NCBI GenBank assembly: GCA_947561715.1
Contig: OX387202.1
Location: forward strand, 1,860,001-1,924,000
Direction of reading: 5' to 3'
Origin: Ascidia mentula
Taxonomy: Eukaryota; Chordata; Ascidiacea; Phlebobranchia; Ascidiidae
DNA: 64,000 bases
Made by a program: the position numbers and the translations under genes. Each line of letters starts with the position of its first letter. Positions within the stretch are counted from its first letter, which is position 1. The notes under the pieces are model-generated. The model searched no databases. It saw only the letters and a program-made list of their open reading frames with translations, and was not told the origin of the DNA. Of this stretch, positions 45,190 through 57,291 are shown in pieces.

Positions 45190-45292
45190 ATTTTACAAGC
45201 AAGGCGATTTCATCCAGTGGAAAATACAGGTTTAACGCCCATGGGTTAAGTGTAGTTATCTACTATATTACCATTCTCTCTTACCTGTTTTT

Positions 45293-45525
45293 ATTGACTC
45301 TTTGCACCACCAACAACAGGTGAAACAGGGTCGGCCGTGCTCAAGGAATCCAATGGTTCCAAGGAAAATGCAGGACATTTTACTACTGCCCTGACTGACG
45401 TCACTTCACAACTCGTTAAACTACAACTGGGAGTTTCAAACCTACAAGGCAGGATATGTCTCTTAACAAATTACGTGCCAGAATATCTCAATATCATGAA
45501 TCAGAATTGTTTTTCTGGCACTTAA
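45293..45525 (+). other. open frame of 75 codons, unassigned
   Basis: An open frame (GSAVLKESNGSKENAG, TSQLVKLQLGVSNLQG) with balanced, hydrophilic composition. An acceptor-like AACAACAG sits just before GTGAAAC. It could be an exon but no partner or family is recognised. Confidence 0.2.
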
Positions 45526-45529
45526 GTTC

Positions 45530-47405
45530 CTGAAGTGTTTATTTGAAACCGACTTTTCGTCTGCCAACCGGCGAGACGAGACTTTCTAAGGGCATCAAGC
45601 GCATAAACACTAAAAACCCCAGAAAAACGTAAGAAAAAGTTCTCTACCACCTTGGCGGATCTTTGAAAGTATTTTGCGACCAAAGGGAGACGGTGGAGGA
45701 TGGATGGTAAGGTTTTGCAAGAATTTCATAATTACCAACATAAATTAGTGCGAAAAGGTCTCGTTGGACCGAGTGTTGCTGTGGAAACTATTTCCTCTCT
45801 TTGTCCATTTTTGCATGCGGTGTACCTACCGATGATACCTGCACAGACAGCGACATATATGTCGTAAAAACTTGAAACAAACAGACGACTTAGGAATATT
45901 TATCATTTTTTACTTGAGTCTGGTCATAAACCATGTTGTGGTTTGGTCATGAACAACAGTTAGACTGGGATAGTCACTGTTAAATCGAATTTACAAATTT
46001 TAAAAAACAAGTCTTTGCTTGGCCGTTTGGCAAACCTCATAGGTCGAAACAGTGGCCATCTGTACGAAACTACTCAAATTTTGTTTTCCAGGAGATAGCC
46101 TCAGTTACCACAACAGAAAACCTTTCATAACCTTAGATCGGGACAACACCAACATGCCAGGTTACACCTGTTCGAATTCACACGGTGGTGGATGGTGGTT
46201 TGGCAACGGCCCAATATGTTTTTTTGCGAAAACTCGAGAATGGAAAGGTGTCGTGTGGAATGGTTTCCGACTAAATTACTCTCTGAAATAAGTAGAAATG
46301 AAAATACGAAAAATCTCATTTTCATATCAAAGTTCAAGCGCACATACCGACAATCGAATATCATAACAAGATTGACGAGATAGGTTCCGTTCACAAGCCA
46401 ATATTTTTGCTAAAAAAGAGATTTGAAACACTTTATGTACATTCATAATTTTGTATGGACGTTTTTGACGATAACTTTAGATAAATTGGTGATAATGGTA
46501 AACACTTTGTGTTGAGTACTTGCGTCAACTCAGATGCAATAAAAAGTCACCGCAAATACTGAACAAATTTTAGAAAGCTTAGTATAGCTGAAATTGGCAT
46601 TGCATATACTTATGTATAGAATGAAATTACTGCAAGGGCACTTTCAGGTAAAACAGAGTAATTTTTTTTTGCCCAAAACGACGTGCAGCATGTCTGTTTT
46701 ACTTAACGTTGTCTAAGGGCAAGTAAGTTTGTGACAGAATAAAGAGTTCTTTGGGATCTTCATTAAGCAACCCAAAAGCATTAATATCCACACTAAGTTG
46801 ATTACCAATGTACACAGCAAAAAACGGCAACAAAGAAGTTGATTTTATCTGATTCTCTGCATGTTATTTCATTAAAAGTTGTCACATTTACTTTCACGCT
46901 GAGGGCGAAAAGTTAAACGCTTTAGCTTGTAAAAGAGATTAGATGACTTCAAAAATAAAATAAAGGTAAACAAATGAAATCCAGTAGACATATTTTGGAT
47001 GTTAAGTTTTGTCCACGATGTTATCTACTGGTAAATGAGCATCCTGGCGACTCCAGGAAGCGAAACCAAAAGGAAAATCAGGATCGCAGGTCATCGGCAT
47101 CCACGTTTTAAAAAATGTGCAAAAAATGCAACTTGTTCCAAACAAATTCTCATTTGTATTTTACAAAATCATTTGTATTTTTCTCAAAACTACTATGCGG
47201 ATAAACAAGGAACACAATAAATTAAGTAGCATGTGGAGTTGGGGAGCGATGTAACCATCAAAGTTATCGAATCAAGTACCTACGTGACTGTGATTTCGTC
47301 ACAGATAACCATCTTGTAGGATTTGATCTGGACAACATTTATTACCAAGTAACAACACGCATATGAGATATGTCTGTTACAAACCCTCCAATACAAGTGT
47401 GTTTG
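45530..47405. other. noncoding; broken hammerhead relic near 46040
   Basis: At about 46042-46057 AGGTCGAAACAGTG matches the ribozyme at 19892, but the CTGATGA core is absent. No gene found in the rest. Confidence 0.4.
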
Positions 47406-47410
47406 GAACG

Positions 47411-47875
47411 ACGCTAGATGTCGCTCATGAGTAGAAACGGTTCGCATCAGATGTCGGTGTTTGACGCCAACAACACCGTCCCACTGTGCGGTGAACTTTC
47501 ACCTAAATCTCATTCCCTTCTTCTCTCCAGACACAGTAGGTGATGCGCTAGATGTCGCTCATGAGTAGAAACGGTTTCCTTCAGATGTCGGTGTTTGACG
47601 CCAACCACATCGTCCCTAAATCTCATTCCCTTCTTCTCTCAAGACACAGTAGGTGATGCGCTAGATGTCGCTCATGAGTAGAAACGGTTCGCATCAGATG
47701 TCGGTGTTTGACGCCAACCACATCGTCCCACTGTGCGGTGAACTTTCACCTAAATCTCCTTTCCTTCTTCTCTTCAGACACAGTAGGTGATACGCTAGAT
47801 GTCGCTCATGAGTAGACATGGTTCGCATCAGATGTCGGTGTTTGACGCCAACCACATCGTCCCACTGTGCGGTAC
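47411..47875. repeat. 134-bp tandem repeat, ~3.5 copies
   Basis: GCTAGATGTCGCTCATGAGT recurs at 47413, 47547, 47660 and 47794, i.e. spacings of 134, 113 and 134. The short unit lacks 21 bases (the CCACTGTGCGGTGAAC part). Confidence 0.85.
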
Positions 47876-47879
47876 ATTG

Positions 47880-49775
47880 AAACACCATGAGTTTTTGTCT
47901 GGTCGTTGTATTTTTTGAATCTATCCGATCATGGTCCAAACCTTATAGTATTTTGAAATTCATGTTTTCTTTCCTACATCCGTGTGATTCAATGCAACAT
48001 TTCCATAACAGAGAATTTGCTTCCAGCCTTGTATTAAAACCTCACCATTTGTTATCAGGCGAGTTGGTAATTTAAACTCGAAGATGATCTCAGAAATATA
48101 TAAAGATTATGTTTTGAATTCAACAATTTCATTATAATTAATTCCTTCATCCAAACAATATCAAAGAAAAAAATACTTGACTGACGAGTAGGAACTACTC
48201 TGGTGTTACGTCATGGGTTGTTCCCGACAGAGCAGTTACGAGATAATAAGTCACAGGGACATTTCCTTCGTAAAACCTCAATCATTGGAAGTTTTGGAAC
48301 ACATTGGAACACATCAAGATGTTCCAGACGAGGGATCAACACAATAGATGGTTGCACCAAACGAGTTGCAGTTAAGCTGAACATTTTAATGTACTATTTC
48401 TCTACAATTGATATACGTTAACAAAACGTTGTTCGTCAGCAAGCGTTCGTTACAGTTGGCTGCACACAGAGAGCTGCGTTACATTCCGTTCTGCTTGAGT
48501 TCTCCTGACAACACTACAGCCCGGGCGTTATTTTGCACAAAAGCTCCGAACTTCATTGTATCCGTTCTTAAATCATTCAACTGAAACGACGCTGCTTGAG
48601 TTCGTGCGTCATTTGTAACCGCGCCAATCAAACCACACCAACTGTTTCACACACATACAATATTGCGAACACTAAAGAACGGTTTTCGCCGTCAAACCGC
48701 TGCCCTCCAGCAACATCAACGTTCCCCTCAACACGAAAAATGCCAGATTTCAAACCTCAAACTTGATTTAAGGAATCGGTTTCGCCACAAATATTCGGAA
48801 AATATACATTTTTTAGCAAAAATCCAACTTGTTAAACTAACAAATATTATTCTGGGATACTGACAGTTGCATGGTATTTACAACCGTCATTTGACCCACA
48901 TTATCAAATCACACGTTATGCTGCTAATTCAAACTAGTTTTGCATCAAAATAATCTCAACCAACGCAACAGGGTATTTTTGTAGTCATATCATTGATGTT
49001 TGCTCTTGTTATATTTATCCATTGAGGTCAGAACACAAACAAACTGCTTGTTGATTTATTTACCACGCCAATTATTTGTCAAAGCATTATTATGTTTCCA
49101 ATTATGGCAGTAGGGAAATTTATATGGGTTTGGCGACGACGGCGGGGCAACCTTTAAAACCCACAAAACCATCAATAATGATGTAACACAATTAACCTGT
49201 CGCAACGTATCCGTGACGTCACACATTATTTGGTTGTTTCCGCCGAAATGTTTTGACGACGGCAAAACATTCGGTTTCGGTGTAAACCTAAATTGGGCAT
49301 TTCGGTTTATCACAAGTTTACCAAACCTTTCTTAGATAATACGTTCGTATTTTTAAAACGTCATAGTTTTCGCATGGAGCAACTTTTTTCTCTTTGTGCA
49401 ATTTTGCTCGAAGCATTTCTTCCGAGGAAAACAACAACGGCAAAATGTTTCCGATAAATCTTTCCCGGAAGATTTTGAAAAAGATATTAGATTAAGCGTA
49501 CGCTGGATGGTTGAGTAAGAACTTTCTTTTGCAAAAGTTCACATGCCTGAGTGATTATGTGCGTAGCTGGGGTAAACCGTAGGTTAGTGTAAGTGCTGTT
49601 CACGCTCGCTCAGTAGAGTCGGGTGTGGTTAAATAGCTTTTGACAGGTTGGTTTCAGATAAACGTGAACTTGTGATTGTTGTGAAAGTTTGAGAGTACAC
49701 AGAAGGAGATATTTCAAGGTTAGTACAGTTGTGACCTTTTGTTGCTTAAGACTTTAGTGAATCTTGTTCAACTTT
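47880..49775. other. noncoding stretch
   Basis: Nothing supported. Confidence 0.4.
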
Positions 49776-49781
49776 TTAAAT

Positions 49782-49976
49782 ATGACGGCGCCTTATCGGT
49801 TTGAGGTTAGGTTGTTTTTTATTAATCCAACATTTGCCTCCGCGGTAGTGAAGTACGCGAGGGTACCAGTATTATTTCACTCAATTGTGTTTGAACTAAG
49901 ATACAATGGAACTTATCAACAATATTATTACGTCACAAACTATCCTTGCCAACTGGTTGCTGGACAGCTCGGATGA
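49782..49976 (+). other. open frame MTAPYRF..., possible first exon of NLR gene 2
   Basis: An ATG-initiated 64-codon frame (MTAPYRFEVRLFF, FELRYNGTYQQYYYV) upstream of the exons of NLR gene 2, on the same strand. No domain recognised and no clear donor in frame. It could be an N-terminal exon or chance. Confidence 0.25.
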
Positions 49977-50035
49977 TTATGTTGTACGTCTTTATGATGA
50001 AATACATTTAATTTTTTTAGGCAAACAACATATAT

Positions 50036-50165
50036 TATAATTGCTACGAAATTAATGTTACAGACGTTTCGATTGTTACTGCAATCATAACAAAGGCCAG
50101 CGGACAAAATGGTGCGGTAACGATAATAACGATCGCCTGAAACGTCTGCAATATGAATTTCGTAG
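50036..50165. repeat. foldback element made of two inverted hammerhead-like arms
   Basis: GCTACGAAATT at 50042 is inverted as AATTTCGTAGC at 50155-50165. Just inside each arm lies CAGACGTTTCGA or its relative GAAACGTCTG, the GAAAC-CGUC part of a hammerhead. The minus-strand copy has stem II (GATTG/CAATC) but has lost the CTGATGA core by a deletion of about 9 bases. Confidence 0.5.
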
Positions 50166-50390
50166 CACGTACATGGTCTATATTGTTTGTCTTGAAATTT
50201 AAAGCCGTGAGTTATGCTCCAAGAATTTGCTTTCATTTTTCATCAAACACAGAAGGACGTTGAAACTTGCAGACAAACATGTCATCTCCCGCTCCACAAG
50301 AACAAGGTGACGACAAATCAACTTATATAAATACATGAGCGCTCTTAACATGAATAGGTTCAGTAAATATAATCTCTTTGCTTTGTCCAC

Positions 50391-50606
50391 ATGAAATGGT
50401 TTAACTGTTATAGCTTAAGCACGATTGCAAATCAGTTTATTGTGATTAAAATTCACTTGTTACATACAACACTAAAACATACGTCTAACAATAAAGCTGG
50501 GAGTTCAAGAGATGTGGATGATCTTTCACAAATGTTGGATGTTCTACCAATGACCAGCCAACACAACATAGTGGATGTTCCAGGGACATCTGGAGAACGT
50601 GAAATT
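50391..50606 (+). CDS. candidate N-terminal exon of NLR gene 2
   Basis: The frame ends at a good donor (GAAATT|GTAAGT at 50607) in phase 0, matching the phase-0 start of the exon at 50890. The last 35 codons (SSRDVDDLSQMLDVLP, VDVPGTSGERE) look coding; the first part from ATG 50391 is less convincing, so the true start may be an acceptor near 50412 or 50500. No death-fold domain is recognised. Confidence 0.4.
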
Positions 50607-50889
50607 GTAAGTCGGTTCTTTCACCGTGTTGTATCTGTTGCTGGGCCTGCTGTTATTCTCAACGACTACATAACATAGTTGGATTTTGCTTTTGCGGTCC
50701 AATCTGTTTTTGCTTTTGCGGTCCAATATGTTGTTTATTTCTTATCAACTAATTATATGCTGTTACAAACTATTCTGTCTGAGATTGGTGTAACTTGTCG
50801 ATAGAAATATTTCGTTATATCAACTACACGTCGAGTACACATAACAACGTCTCTTGCTTTTGATTTTTATACCACATTACAACGTGCAG

Positions 50890-51115
50890 AATATCCAAAA
50901 AGCACGCAAAGTTCATTTCGGGGAGAAACACATCCACACAACTGGACCAGTCTATACCGGACCTGTTATAATGATGAAACAACAGGTCAACGTTGTTCAA
51001 CATACAACACCACAACAGGTCAACGTTGTTCAACATACAACACCACAACAGGTCAACGTTGTTCAACATACAACACCACAACAACCCAACTTACAATCAC
51101 AAATACAGGAAAAAT
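50890..51115 (+). CDS. linker exon of NLR gene 2 with coding minisatellite
   Basis: Acceptor GTGCAG (50884-50889), donor GTGAGT (51116), phase 0 to 1. Its final T completes a Cys codon with the GC that opens the NACHT exon at 57292, so the two exons fit. It encodes KVHFGEKHIHTTGPVYTGPV, then three exact 11-residue repeats VNVVQHTTPQQ (50986-51084) and a Gln-rich end. The glycine/valine core GPVYTGPVIMM loosely recalls RHIM or other amyloid-type signalling motifs placed before NTPase domains; this is speculation. Confidence 0.6.
50986..51084 (+). repeat. 33-bp coding tandem repeat, three copies
   Basis: Units 50986-51018, 51019-51051 and 51052-51084 differ only at the last base of the third. 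The length is a multiple of three, so the frame is kept. Confidence 0.9.
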
Positions 51116-51573
51116 GTGAGTGAACATTGGTGGAATAAAGTGTTGTCACACATGGGTAGCTTGCCACGCCAGAATGAACAAAGGCTGTACACTGCGTCAC
51201 AAATGTTACATGGGTGTGGGCTGGCAAGTCGCTAGCCCGACAGAAATGACCTTCTTTACAGTCATAACAAATGCAATGAATAATAGGATTCCATAATAAA
51301 TTCGCGGTGTGCTACTGTGCTATTCCACATATAGGGGAGTGTTTGTTTATAATATGATGTACTGTAACGCACAACACGATTATGCAGATGCCTAAGCGGC
51401 CACGCATACCTGCACGAATCCTCGGGGTATAGTAGCGAATTAAACACAACAATTTGTGACACAATGCATTTTGAATATTTAATATTTAAAAATACAGTTA
51501 CATACTTAGGAACATAACTGACGGTTTTGTAAATCTTTAATGCGAACATAATAGCCAATGCAATGGTAGAGAA

Positions 51574-51629
51574 CTTCATTCTACAGACGTTTCGATTGTT
51601 TTCTACAATCATGTTCAGTGTAAATGAAG
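51574..51629 (-). ncRNA. decayed hammerhead-like motif
   Basis: Minus strand: an 11-bp stem I with one bulge (CTTCATTTACA / TGTAGAATGAAG), stem II GATTGT/ACAATC and GAAACGTC are intact, but the core reads CTGAACA, changing the essential G8. Stem III is the loopless ACGU. Probably inactive. Confidence 0.5.
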
Positions 51630-51962
51630 GCGAACCGGCAAAATGGTGAAGTTGCGATAAGTAAAAAAAGGCGGGGAGTTGAATAAGCGCAATTGTTAAG
51701 ATTACAAGCCGAACAGAGTTGCCTGTAGTAGTGATAAATTTCAGCCGCTTTTAAATGCCGATACATCCTCTGTGCCATTACGACTTTTTAACATATAAAA
51801 CACACGCCTCTATGCTTGGTTCAAGCGCATCGAGCTGCCACCAGGCCGACATACGAGCGCGCGTCGATGCGACGTTTCCTTTTCGCGGCATATAGGAAAA
51901 CAGTTTTTAGAATCAGGGATGGGCTTCGCAAGCGCACGCGTGACGATGTTTTCGCTTGAGGG

Positions 51963-52560
51963 ATGGCGCCGATCAACGAGCGCTCGATGAGAGGTGCGAA
52001 AAGCGTGTTGGATTTATTCGTGACGAAGCCCACCCAGTCTAGTGTTTCGTCGACGCTCCTGGTCGAATATCTGTCCTTAGCCACGGTAACGGACGCTGCA
52101 TAATTTTTACATTGCTGCCAACGGGGAGCACTATCGTCTTGAACGACTGGCTATTATCTTGTACGTTGTGCGTTACAAAAACGTATGGTACAGACATGGA
52201 CGCCGATATCACAGTGGCACCGTCAAACTCTTTTGCGCACGCGAATTTTTGTCAAATAGAACTATCTCTCAATAATAAGACAGTGACGCCGGCCAGCAAC
52301 AATTATGCATACAAACCGTAAATCGAAACCCTCTTATCCTTTGGATCCGAAGCGAAGAACACGCAGCTGACCACGTAGTTTTGGAACACGGATAAAGCGG
52401 GACAAATGAGCGCCCTGACGCGTGGCAATGGCGGGTTTCAAATACGTCACGCGTGGGCGGTAGAGAGTCGCCCCATTGAAATGATGTCCTAAATCCACTG
52501 CGTTAACTGGCCCAAAAAGGTGCATTTTTCAATAAATTATATCTGCCGTTGCAGTTGGCC
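51963..52560 (+). pseudogene. Polinton major capsid protein remnant
   Basis: The plus strand begins at ATG 51963 with the typical Polinton double-jelly-roll start (LDLFVTKPTQSSV, LLVEY), shifts frame after about 45 codons, continues with VAPSNSFAHANF, IELSLNNKTVTPASNN, then stops at 52319 and goes on as IETLLSFGSEAKN in the next frame. Several stops and shifts: a dead, 3'-truncated copy of a virus-like gene. It lies in the intron before the NACHT exon. Confidence 0.7.
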
Positions 52561-52597
52561 TAGAGACCTAAGGTTTTCAGCAACAGGCAACTTAAAG

Positions 52598-52655
52598 CGA
52601 TTTATTATATATATATATATACATGTATATATATATGTATATATATGTAAAAAAT
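52598..52655. repeat. AT microsatellite
   Basis: TATATA tracts with TACATG interruptions, about 50 bases. Confidence 0.9.
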
Positions 52656-52829
52656 ACATTCGCATTGAAATTTTTCTCAGCTTTCGATCGGCGGTTTCCG
52701 TTTCTCTCTATGACGTCACAATGGCGAGATATGCGCATGCAAATTTCGACTGGTGGGATTGCTGTAGTTTTGCGTACAAAACAACAAAATAGCGGGAAGA
52801 AATGTACATAACATAAAATAAACATTATA

Positions 52830-52945
52830 GGGTGCCCAGGCAATGCAGCCTAGCTGGATCGCGATACGATAGCTGTGATCGCCAAGCAAGGACCTGCGCA
52901 GTGGGGCGATCCTGCCTATCATGCCATTGCATGTAATATTACTGC
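52830..52945. repeat. SINE-like repeat copy
   Basis: Reverse complement of 31709-31800 (shared GTGATCGCCAAGCAAGGA, GTGGGGCGATCCTGCC). Confidence 0.6.
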
Positions 52946-53010
52946 ATTATAGGGTGCAGTACAAAAAAAAATAAAAAATTATAATAAATAAACAAAGAAA
53001 AAAAAAACGT

Positions 53011-53401
53011 ATGGACGAATTGAGAATCAGCGGCTTGCTGGCACGCGACCCTGCAGCGTCACGCGTGTTTCGCGTTGTTTACGCACAAGACGAGCTGGCG
53101 TCAATACGACCGCAATCGCCGACTTTGTATGTTGTTAATAGCGACTTGTCTTATCGACCCGGCATCCATTGGCTTGCATATAATCTTGATGCTCTCGGGT
53201 ATGGTGAGATGTTTGACACTTTCGCGAGACCGTCCTACTCAAGAGTTCAGAGCAATTTTGCAGGCGCACACGACGCTGAAGCCGTGGCAATTTAATACAA
53301 GAGTCGCGCGCGGCTGCAAACTGCATGAAATTGTGGACATTTTTTCGCGTGACTTGTATGGAAAAGATCTGTTTGTGGAGTGTTTTGTGGCTAACCTGTA
53401 G
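53011..53401 (+). pseudogene. Polinton adenain-like protease remnant
   Basis: Starts MDELRISGLL and encodes the protease N-terminal half with YVVNSDLSYRPGIHW, which holds the catalytic His, and GYGEMFDTFARP; then a frame change near 53260 leads to the C-terminal end FSRDLYGKDLF. It is the fullest of three protease copies in the window. The frame change means it is not functional. It lies between the capsid and polymerase remnants of the same element. Confidence 0.7.
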
Positions 53402-53404
53402 TGA

Positions 53405-54375
53405 AAGATTTATTTGCTAAGTGCTTTGCGGCTAATACACCCGGACGGGCGATCTTTTTATTCCTAGCAGAAAATGTGCGAGCTCTCTAAAAACACATGC
53501 ATACACAGAGTAAGAAGTGAGCAAACAGAACACAATCGCATAAATATCAAACGCGCCGCTTAGTCCTGGATTTGACGTAGGTAATCCATGAACCTGTCCA
53601 GGGTGTCGATTTATGCCTTTTTCGCCATTCTAAGTGTTCGACACGCGACGCCACTGTTCGACTTGGGCGGCGTGAATAAATGTTACCGGTATGTAGTACT
53701 ACAAACAGACAAACGCTACTGTTATCTACAAATGTCCATGAATTAGATTACTCTAATAACTTAATTAAGCCTAACATATCGGTCACGCCAATCTTGCAAC
53801 ATTCACATCGATCTTAATAGTTTTTTTCGAAGATTGGACCCCAACGATTCTCCTATTAACATGTAGTTGTCATTTTTTTGCCGTAGATGCTGGTGGCAAA
53901 AGTGGCTCGAAGACGTTGTTGCCAGTATAAGTCGTTTAATTTCAAACCGCAAACAATTATTTGGGGAGAAATTTGTGTTTTTTTTATATTTAACTGGAAC
54001 GGTTACGTATTGTTGAAAACTTAATGGCATCATCGTTCAGGATCCCCACCCAAAATAAATTTGTCTGTTTAGATGGCCAAATACACGCAATCGCAATAAA
54101 TTTTTGGACAAAATCCATGCAAAAACCTGTCAGCACCTACTTTAACGTTCAACGAATAAGCACGTTATACCCGAAACTAAACATTGTTTCCAAACATGGA
54201 GCATTGTTCCCGAACACGTGGTATTGTTACCAAACATATTGCATTGTTACGAAACAAGTGCCATTTTTCGTTCAATCGGACCTTAAAAGAGACATAGCAG
54301 CCTGCAACATGCAAGGTTTTAAATTGTTTTGTCGTTATTCTAACGTAATGTAAGTACAAGAATGCGTTAGTTGCC
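53405..54375. other. unassigned stretch within the Polinton remnant
   Basis: No recognised protein. Short repeats of the GTTxCCAAACA type occur at 54185-54260. Confidence 0.35.
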
Positions 54376-54379
54376 AGAT

Positions 54380-55640
54380 ACGACATTTCTACGATTCGAC
54401 ACGAACGACAATTTTTCTCAAGATGTTCGACACGCAATAAAAAAACCTGTCTATCAACTCTTGCGGTTGACTTGTTGTGACGAAACACTCGTCTTGTTGG
54501 AAACCCGGTACGCACGGCAACGCTGAGAGGAATGTGTACAGCTTGGCATTCCGTTTTATCCGTTCGTTCGGGTAAATTATGCTGACTCAGCATCGCCTCG
54601 AAGTCATAGCAAATCACAAATGGATAAAAGCGATGTTGCGGCGGTACGTCAATGCCGCACAATTCCAACCGTTCGAAAATCGTTGGCCTGATGGAAAATG
54701 CGCCACTTGGTATCACGTGTGACAAGAGAACACGTTTTCTGGTGTTGCGCACAGCGGTCAGCCCGAGTAAAGGTTACTTTGCACATCGGGCAAGCAGAGT
54801 TCGATGCGTAGGTGGGAAAATCCATGATGAGACTGAAATCATTGTTTTGTTAAATCCATGTTCATTATCGCGGTATAAAATTTCGCACACTTTTAGTCTG
54901 AAGCCGTTGATACTTAAACCAAAGCACGTTTCGATAGAGCACTCAAGCGTACACCTCGGAAGTTATCAACACATTTTCCGCCTGTGAATTTCCGACATAA
55001 CTCGGTGGCGATGCGACCAAGGCCGCCGACCCTCTGGCATCTTCAGGTGCGATGCATCGAAAAAGACAAAGATTGTCTGTGATCGGTCGACCGTCAATCG
55101 TTTTATGAAATGTGATGAGACCCGTTGAGCGTAAGAAACCTCGGTAAATTTACAGGATTTCCCATCCAGGCGTGGGGTGTATAATAAACGTAGAAAGCAA
55201 AGTTTGTCAACGCTTCAACTGTACATTTTGAATCGGGACGCTTTTGCCTGATGATTTCCAAATGATCTGCTCCAGCGAGCTTTTGAAAGAATGCGAAAAG
55301 ATCATCCCGCGAGCGGATCAGAAAAGGTGTTGGGAATTGCATTGTTGTCGGACGCGTGAAAATATCGCCGTTCCCCAGAATGGTTTCCAACGTGAAACCG
55401 AAACTGCAATTAATTTTGAAGGTTCTCTGGCCATCGCCTAATATGACGCGTACCATACGGTCGACACGTGACCAAACGATCGGCAACGAGAAATTGTACA
55501 ATGACGTCATAAGTCCAGTGTGTAAATGCGAATTGCGAATCAGCGCTGGGCGATTGAGCGGACTTCTGGCGGTTGATCGCCAGAAACATGTTATTGCCGG
55601 TTCGAACCGCCTTCTGTTTTCAAACATCTACCAATGAGAA
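54380..55640 (-). pseudogene. Polinton protein-primed DNA polymerase B remnant
   Basis: Minus strand, in order: an N-terminal region (VERLT-like VEALTNFAFYVYY), DNLCLFRCIA, a cysteine pair segment (CPMCKVTF, CAQHQKTC), then the start of the exonuclease/polymerase part (RFYPFVICYDFEAML with the first exonuclease acids). The pieces lie in different frames with stops, and the polymerase palm and TTP parts are missing after about 54400. Opposite strand to capsid and protease, as usual in Polintons. Confidence 0.7.
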
Positions 55641-55644
55641 AACG

Positions 55645-57291
55645 ATGTCAGTCAGTGGCAGGTGAGAGTTAATGTTATAAACCCACCTACTTTCGCCGTT
55701 GATCGGTTGTAAATTCGGCGAAGTCGTGAATTGGTTGGGCATGAGCGAAAATCTGTTGTTTTTTCTGGTTTCTACATTGGTAAAAACACACTTACCGCTC
55801 ATCCCACGCTAATGTACACGTTGCAATTTCCTGTTCGCCCGACGTCACCGGATCGGTGCACATTGATCGACTAGAATCTCGTCTGATATGATGTCTGGCC
55901 CAACGCAGGTTGCGCCGATTGTATTAAGGTCGGTGTAAAATTCATGGTTCTTTATCGTGACATTACACTATTGCGTAACGCGCGGTCACCTTGCATTGGT
56001 TTTAAAGCTTTCGAATGACTGAAGTAAATCAAATAAACTGAGCTTCTCGAGCGACTGCGATATTTCGCTTGAGCGCGCCACGGTTGGAATATGCGGTTGA
56101 TCGGCGTTGCACGGAATGCCGTCTTGTGTGCCGCTCGGAAGCATGTTTTGCAAAGCAATCGGTGATTACTGAGGGCTGCGACAAATAAAATAACTTCATT
56201 CAAATGTAGAAATTATGGGAAACGCGTACTACCTGAAGTCGCTCAGGATTGACGTCTCCGCGTATGCCGGTTCGTTTCGCGTTTTTGGCAACGCGTTTGA
56301 CAAGCCAAGATTATTCAATGCATCATTGCATTGCCCACTAATGGATTCAACTGCCCCGCATCTCCGAAACGTATGACTCTGATTCAGTTCGGAGAAGTTC
56401 CCGATGTAGTGTACGGAGCCGCGATATATTAACACGAAAATATACACAAAATATCTTTGGCACCAATCTTTAGTACACATGTTTTCCCGTTATACATATT
56501 CATCAACACAACACATGATAAGCTTCCACGTGAACCTTTTACATACTTAGTGTGCGCAGAACCACTTACCTCAACAAATAAGGAAATACATAGGGGCGGC
56601 CATTGAATTCCTCGCCGTCATCCTGCCTGCAATTTCATTGCAACACCAGTCCTTACATTGGCCACGTGGTCATCCTCAGCTATTGTGTCGGTTTTGACCA
56701 GGAATTTCGATTCCTAGGCTAATTGTGCCTCCTTCATTATCATAACGCATACTCGATTACATCACATGCAATTTGAATGTTCATAAATTATCGATGACTA
56801 GACTATTTGATGACACAGATTATCTGCTTTCGGCTTTGTAGTATAACAGATTGTTCTTACTATTATGCTTGTGCTCACATTTATTCAATACAAATTGGGA
56901 TGGCATTGTTTTTTTACTCACTGTTGCAATGTTCTCCTATTGTTTGATCTTATTTTTATGTTTTTGCTGTTGTTTGCTTCTTGTTGCATTTCTATCTTTT
57001 GGTTTAACTTAAACACATCCGTGTACGATTTAACAACGTTTACAGTTTCTCGTAAACCTGACCATAGTGGTGTTGGCTGATAAGGACTTCATTGTCATTC
57101 TGTCAGCATCAACCGACAAAACAATTTGTTTTTCTCACTCAAATCAGTTATGTGATTATGTTTTTATTGTTTACGGAATAAATTGATATAACGATTGTTC
57201 TGATGTTTCGTCTCCTTATTGTGTGACATCACAAACCAACACGTAGGCATCTGACACGTACCACAAAAAAAGTAAAAAAACCTTGTTGTAG
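55645..57291. other. intron of NLR gene 2; 53-codon frame at 56215-56376
   Basis: An ATG frame at 56215-56376 (+; MGNAYYLKSLRIDV) lies in the GC-richer Polinton segment and may be another element gene fragment, unrecognised. From about 56500 the composition returns to AT-rich intron, ending in the TTGTTGTAG acceptor at 57291. Confidence 0.4.

Noticed and set aside
47694..47939. Minus-strand 81-codon frame
   Set aside because: Lies in the 134-bp tandem repeat.
50391..50606. Death-fold domain at the start of NLR gene 2
   Set aside because: Too short and no death-fold sequence pattern; kept only as an unnamed exon.
56865..57080. Hydrophobic 71-codon frame before the NACHT exon as a membrane exon
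   Set aside because: T-rich low-complexity sequence, no splice sites in phase with the NACHT exon.
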